DNA of 64,000 nt, taken from Alkaliphilus transvaalensis ATCC 700919. GTDB taxonomy: Bacteria > Bacillota > Clostridia > Peptostreptococcales > Natronincolaceae. Location of the stretch: assembly GCF_000621485.1 (NCBI RefSeq), contig NZ_JHYF01000006.1, positions 124,001 to 188,000 of the forward strand, read 5' to 3'. Made by a program: the position numbers and the translations under genes. Every line of letters begins with the position of its first letter. Position 1 is the stretch's first letter. The notes beneath the pieces were generated by a model that saw only the letters and a list, made by a program, of their open reading frames with translations, had not been told where the DNA came from and did not search any database. Shown piece by piece: positions 62,633-64,000 of the stretch.

Positions 62633-62672
62633 AAAAAGTAATAACCCACCATTTGGCGGGTTATTACTTTTT
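62633..62672. terminator. Bidirectional terminator
   Basis: AAAAAGTAATAACCCACC pairs with GGCGGGTTATTACTTTTT (one mismatch), 4-base loop; A-run and T-run on opposite sides. It ends both the M32 and hcp genes. Confidence 0.93.
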
Positions 62673-62692
62673 TATTTATTATTTATGGGAGA

Positions 62693-63982
62693 TTATCCTA
62701 ACATAGCTGCTAAGTCTTCTTTAGCATCTCCTGTTAATTTTAAGTTGAAAGTATCTTGTAAAACCTTTAATACTCCTTCAGAAATAAATTCTGGTGGTTT
62801 TGGTCCAATATAGATGTTTTGGATACCTAAGCTGAATAATCCTAAAAGAATTGCAACAGCTTTTTGCTCAAACCATGAAAGAACAATGCTTAATGGTAAT
62901 TCGTTTACTTCACATTCAAAAGCATTTGCTAATGCTAATGCAATTTTAACGCCAGAACCTGAGTTATTACATTGGCCTAAGTCGATATATCTTGGAATGT
63001 TAGTTCCAGGAACTACTCCATAGTCAACATCGTTAAATCTGAACTTACCACAAGAAGTAGTTAAGATTACACAGTTCTCTGGAAGAGAAGTTGCTAATTC
63101 TCTATAATATTCTCCACCTTTACCAGGGGCGTCACAACCTGCAATTACAAAGAATCTAGCGATTTTTCCAGCTTTAACAGCATCGATAATTTCAGGAGCA
63201 ATGCTTAACACAGTTTCATGGTGGAAACCTGTTGTTAAAGTCTTATCTGATTCGATATTAGCTTTTGGTAAAGATAAAGCTTTTTCGATCATTGGAGTAA
63301 AGTCATCATTTTCAATTTTTGCTACACCTTCAAGACCAGCTACATCATATGACCAGAATCTGTCTGAATAGCTTCCTTTAATAGGCATTAAGCAGTTTGT
63401 TGTTCCAAGGATACAACCTGGGAATTCTTCAAATACTTTTCTTTGATCATACCATGCTTTACCAACATTACCCTTTAAATGAGGATATTTCTTTAGTTCT
63501 GGATAACCATGAGCTGGAAGCATTTCAGAGTGAGTATAGATATTAATACCTTTACCTTCTGTTTGCTTTAATAATTGTTCTAAAGCAAATAGGTTATGTC
63601 CAGTAACTAGGATACAGTGTCCTTCTACTTTATCTTCAGAAACAGTTATTGGTTGAGGAACTCCTAATAAAGAAGTATGGGCTTTATCTAATAAGTCCAT
63701 TACTTTAACAGTAGCAGTACCAACTTTCATAGCCATTCCGATATGTTCTTGTAAGTTGAAGTTAGAGTTTGTTAAAGTCATGTAAAGTGCTTCTTGAGTA
63801 ATTTGGTCTACTTCAGGATCTCTAAAACCTAATTGAGCAGCATGAGTAGCATAAGCTGCGATACCCTTTAAACCAAAAATCATTGTATCTTGTAAGCTGG
63901 CGATGTTTTCATCTTTACCACATACACCGATATGGCTTTTACATCCTCCCTTTGGAGTTTGTTCGCATTGATAACAAAACAT
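62693..63982 (-). CDS. hcp: Hybrid-cluster protein (hydroxylamine reductase), short form
   Basis: 429 residues. The N-terminal cysteines MFCYQCEQTPKGGCKSHIGVCGK hold the cubane cluster. Hybrid-cluster ligands are seen in GHNLFALEQL (His), CILGTTNCLMP (Cys), IAGCDAPG (Cys), ILTTSCGKFRFN (Cys) and LGQCNNSG (Cys), with a C-terminal Glu/Lys region. Length is ~110 residues below the common ~540-residue form, because the helical insert after the N-terminal cluster is missing, as in the short Hcp class. It reduces hydroxylamine and detoxifies NO. AAAGGAGG lies 8 bases before the ATG, so the gene is complete. Confidence 0.93.
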   Translation of the reverse strand: MFCYQCEQTPKGGCKSHIGVCGKDENIASLQDTMIFGLKGIAAYATHAAQLGFRDPEVDQITQEALYMTLTNSNFNLQEHIGMAMKVGTATVKVMDLLDKAHTSLLGVPQPITVSEDKVEGHCILVTGHNLFALEQLLKQTEGKGINIYTHSEMLPAHGYPELKKYPHLKGNVGKAWYDQRKVFEEFPGCILGTTNCLMPIKGSYSDRFWSYDVAGLEGVAKIENDDFTPMIEKALSLPKANIESDKTLTTGFHHETVLSIAPEIIDAVKAGKIARFFVIAGCDAPGKGGEYYRELATSLPENCVILTTSCGKFRFNDVDYGVVPGTNIPRYIDLGQCNNSGSGVKIALALANAFECEVNELPLSIVLSWFEQKAVAILLGLFSLGIQNIYIGPKPPEFISEGVLKVLQDTFNLKLTGDAKEDLAAMLG

Positions 63983-64000
63983 AATTATTTCCTCCTTTTA

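Overview
This window is a chromosomal segment of an AT-rich, endospore-forming, anaerobic Firmicute, most likely a clostridium of the Alkaliphilus/Clostridiaceae type. That placement is inferred from gene content: spore-coat CotF, Spo0E-like and SpoIIM-like proteins, pyruvate:ferredoxin oxidoreductase, superoxide reductase, hybrid-cluster protein, two in-frame UGA (selenocysteine) genes, SLH-domain surface proteins and strong GGAGG ribosome binding sites. I saw no rRNA, tRNA, phage, insertion sequence or CRISPR array.

Layout. 1-3.4 kb: folate operon (pabB end, pabC, folE, folP, folB, folK) with overlapping genes. 3.4-6.7 kb: a DtxR/MntR-type regulator, htpG behind a perfect CIRCE operator, and two small selenoproteins (a UxxC glutaredoxin-like protein and a Cys-Sec protein). 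6.8-12.9 kb: a signalling operon of two hybrid histidine kinases and a CheR methyltransferase. 12.9-19.8 kb: a membrane/MoxR AAA ATPase cluster (DUF4129, DUF4350, MoxR, DUF58) facing a SpoIIM-family gene, then an RDD gene. 20-25 kb: a class 1 isoprenoid-synthase-like enzyme, a small zinc-knuckle protein, two coat genes, a nitroreductase, a CAP/SH3 lipoprotein and a YkuK-type protein. 25-29 kb: M55 and M29 peptidases, a polysaccharide deacetylase and a small XRE regulator.

29-30 kb is the most unusual region. A minus-strand transcription unit starts from a good promoter and encodes a 25-residue leader peptide. It then passes a chain of mutually exclusive hairpins containing two intrinsic terminators, and goes on to two paralogous ~60-residue proteins of unknown family. 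It looks like a translation-controlled tandem attenuator driving unrecognised small proteins.

30-39.7 kb: DsrE-like protein, 55-residue membrane protein, cysteine-desulfurase-like enzyme, parvulin, nitronate monooxygenase/FabK-like enzyme, pyruvate carboxylase, a broken small gene and a Spo0E-like protein. 39.7-46.1 kb: nifJ, a patatin-like lipase and cardiolipin synthase. 46.2-50.5 kb: two tandem paralogous SLH plus family-5 solute-binding proteins with no permease genes beside them. 50.7-53.6 kb: SAM-I riboswitch and metQ-metN-metI. 54-64 kb: superoxide reductase, MATE exporter, SEC-C protein, argH, dUTPase-like protein, a second MATE exporter, M32 carboxypeptidase and a short-form hcp.

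Two families of short dispersed non-coding repeats are present. One is MITE-like with terminal inverted repeats (near 17.9, 25.2 and 53.7 kb); the other has the core GTAATGAGTTTCAAC (near 19.9, 33.6 and 59.1 kb). A 104-nt near-perfect hairpin separates the SEC-C gene and argH. All names come from reading motifs by eye; no database search was run.
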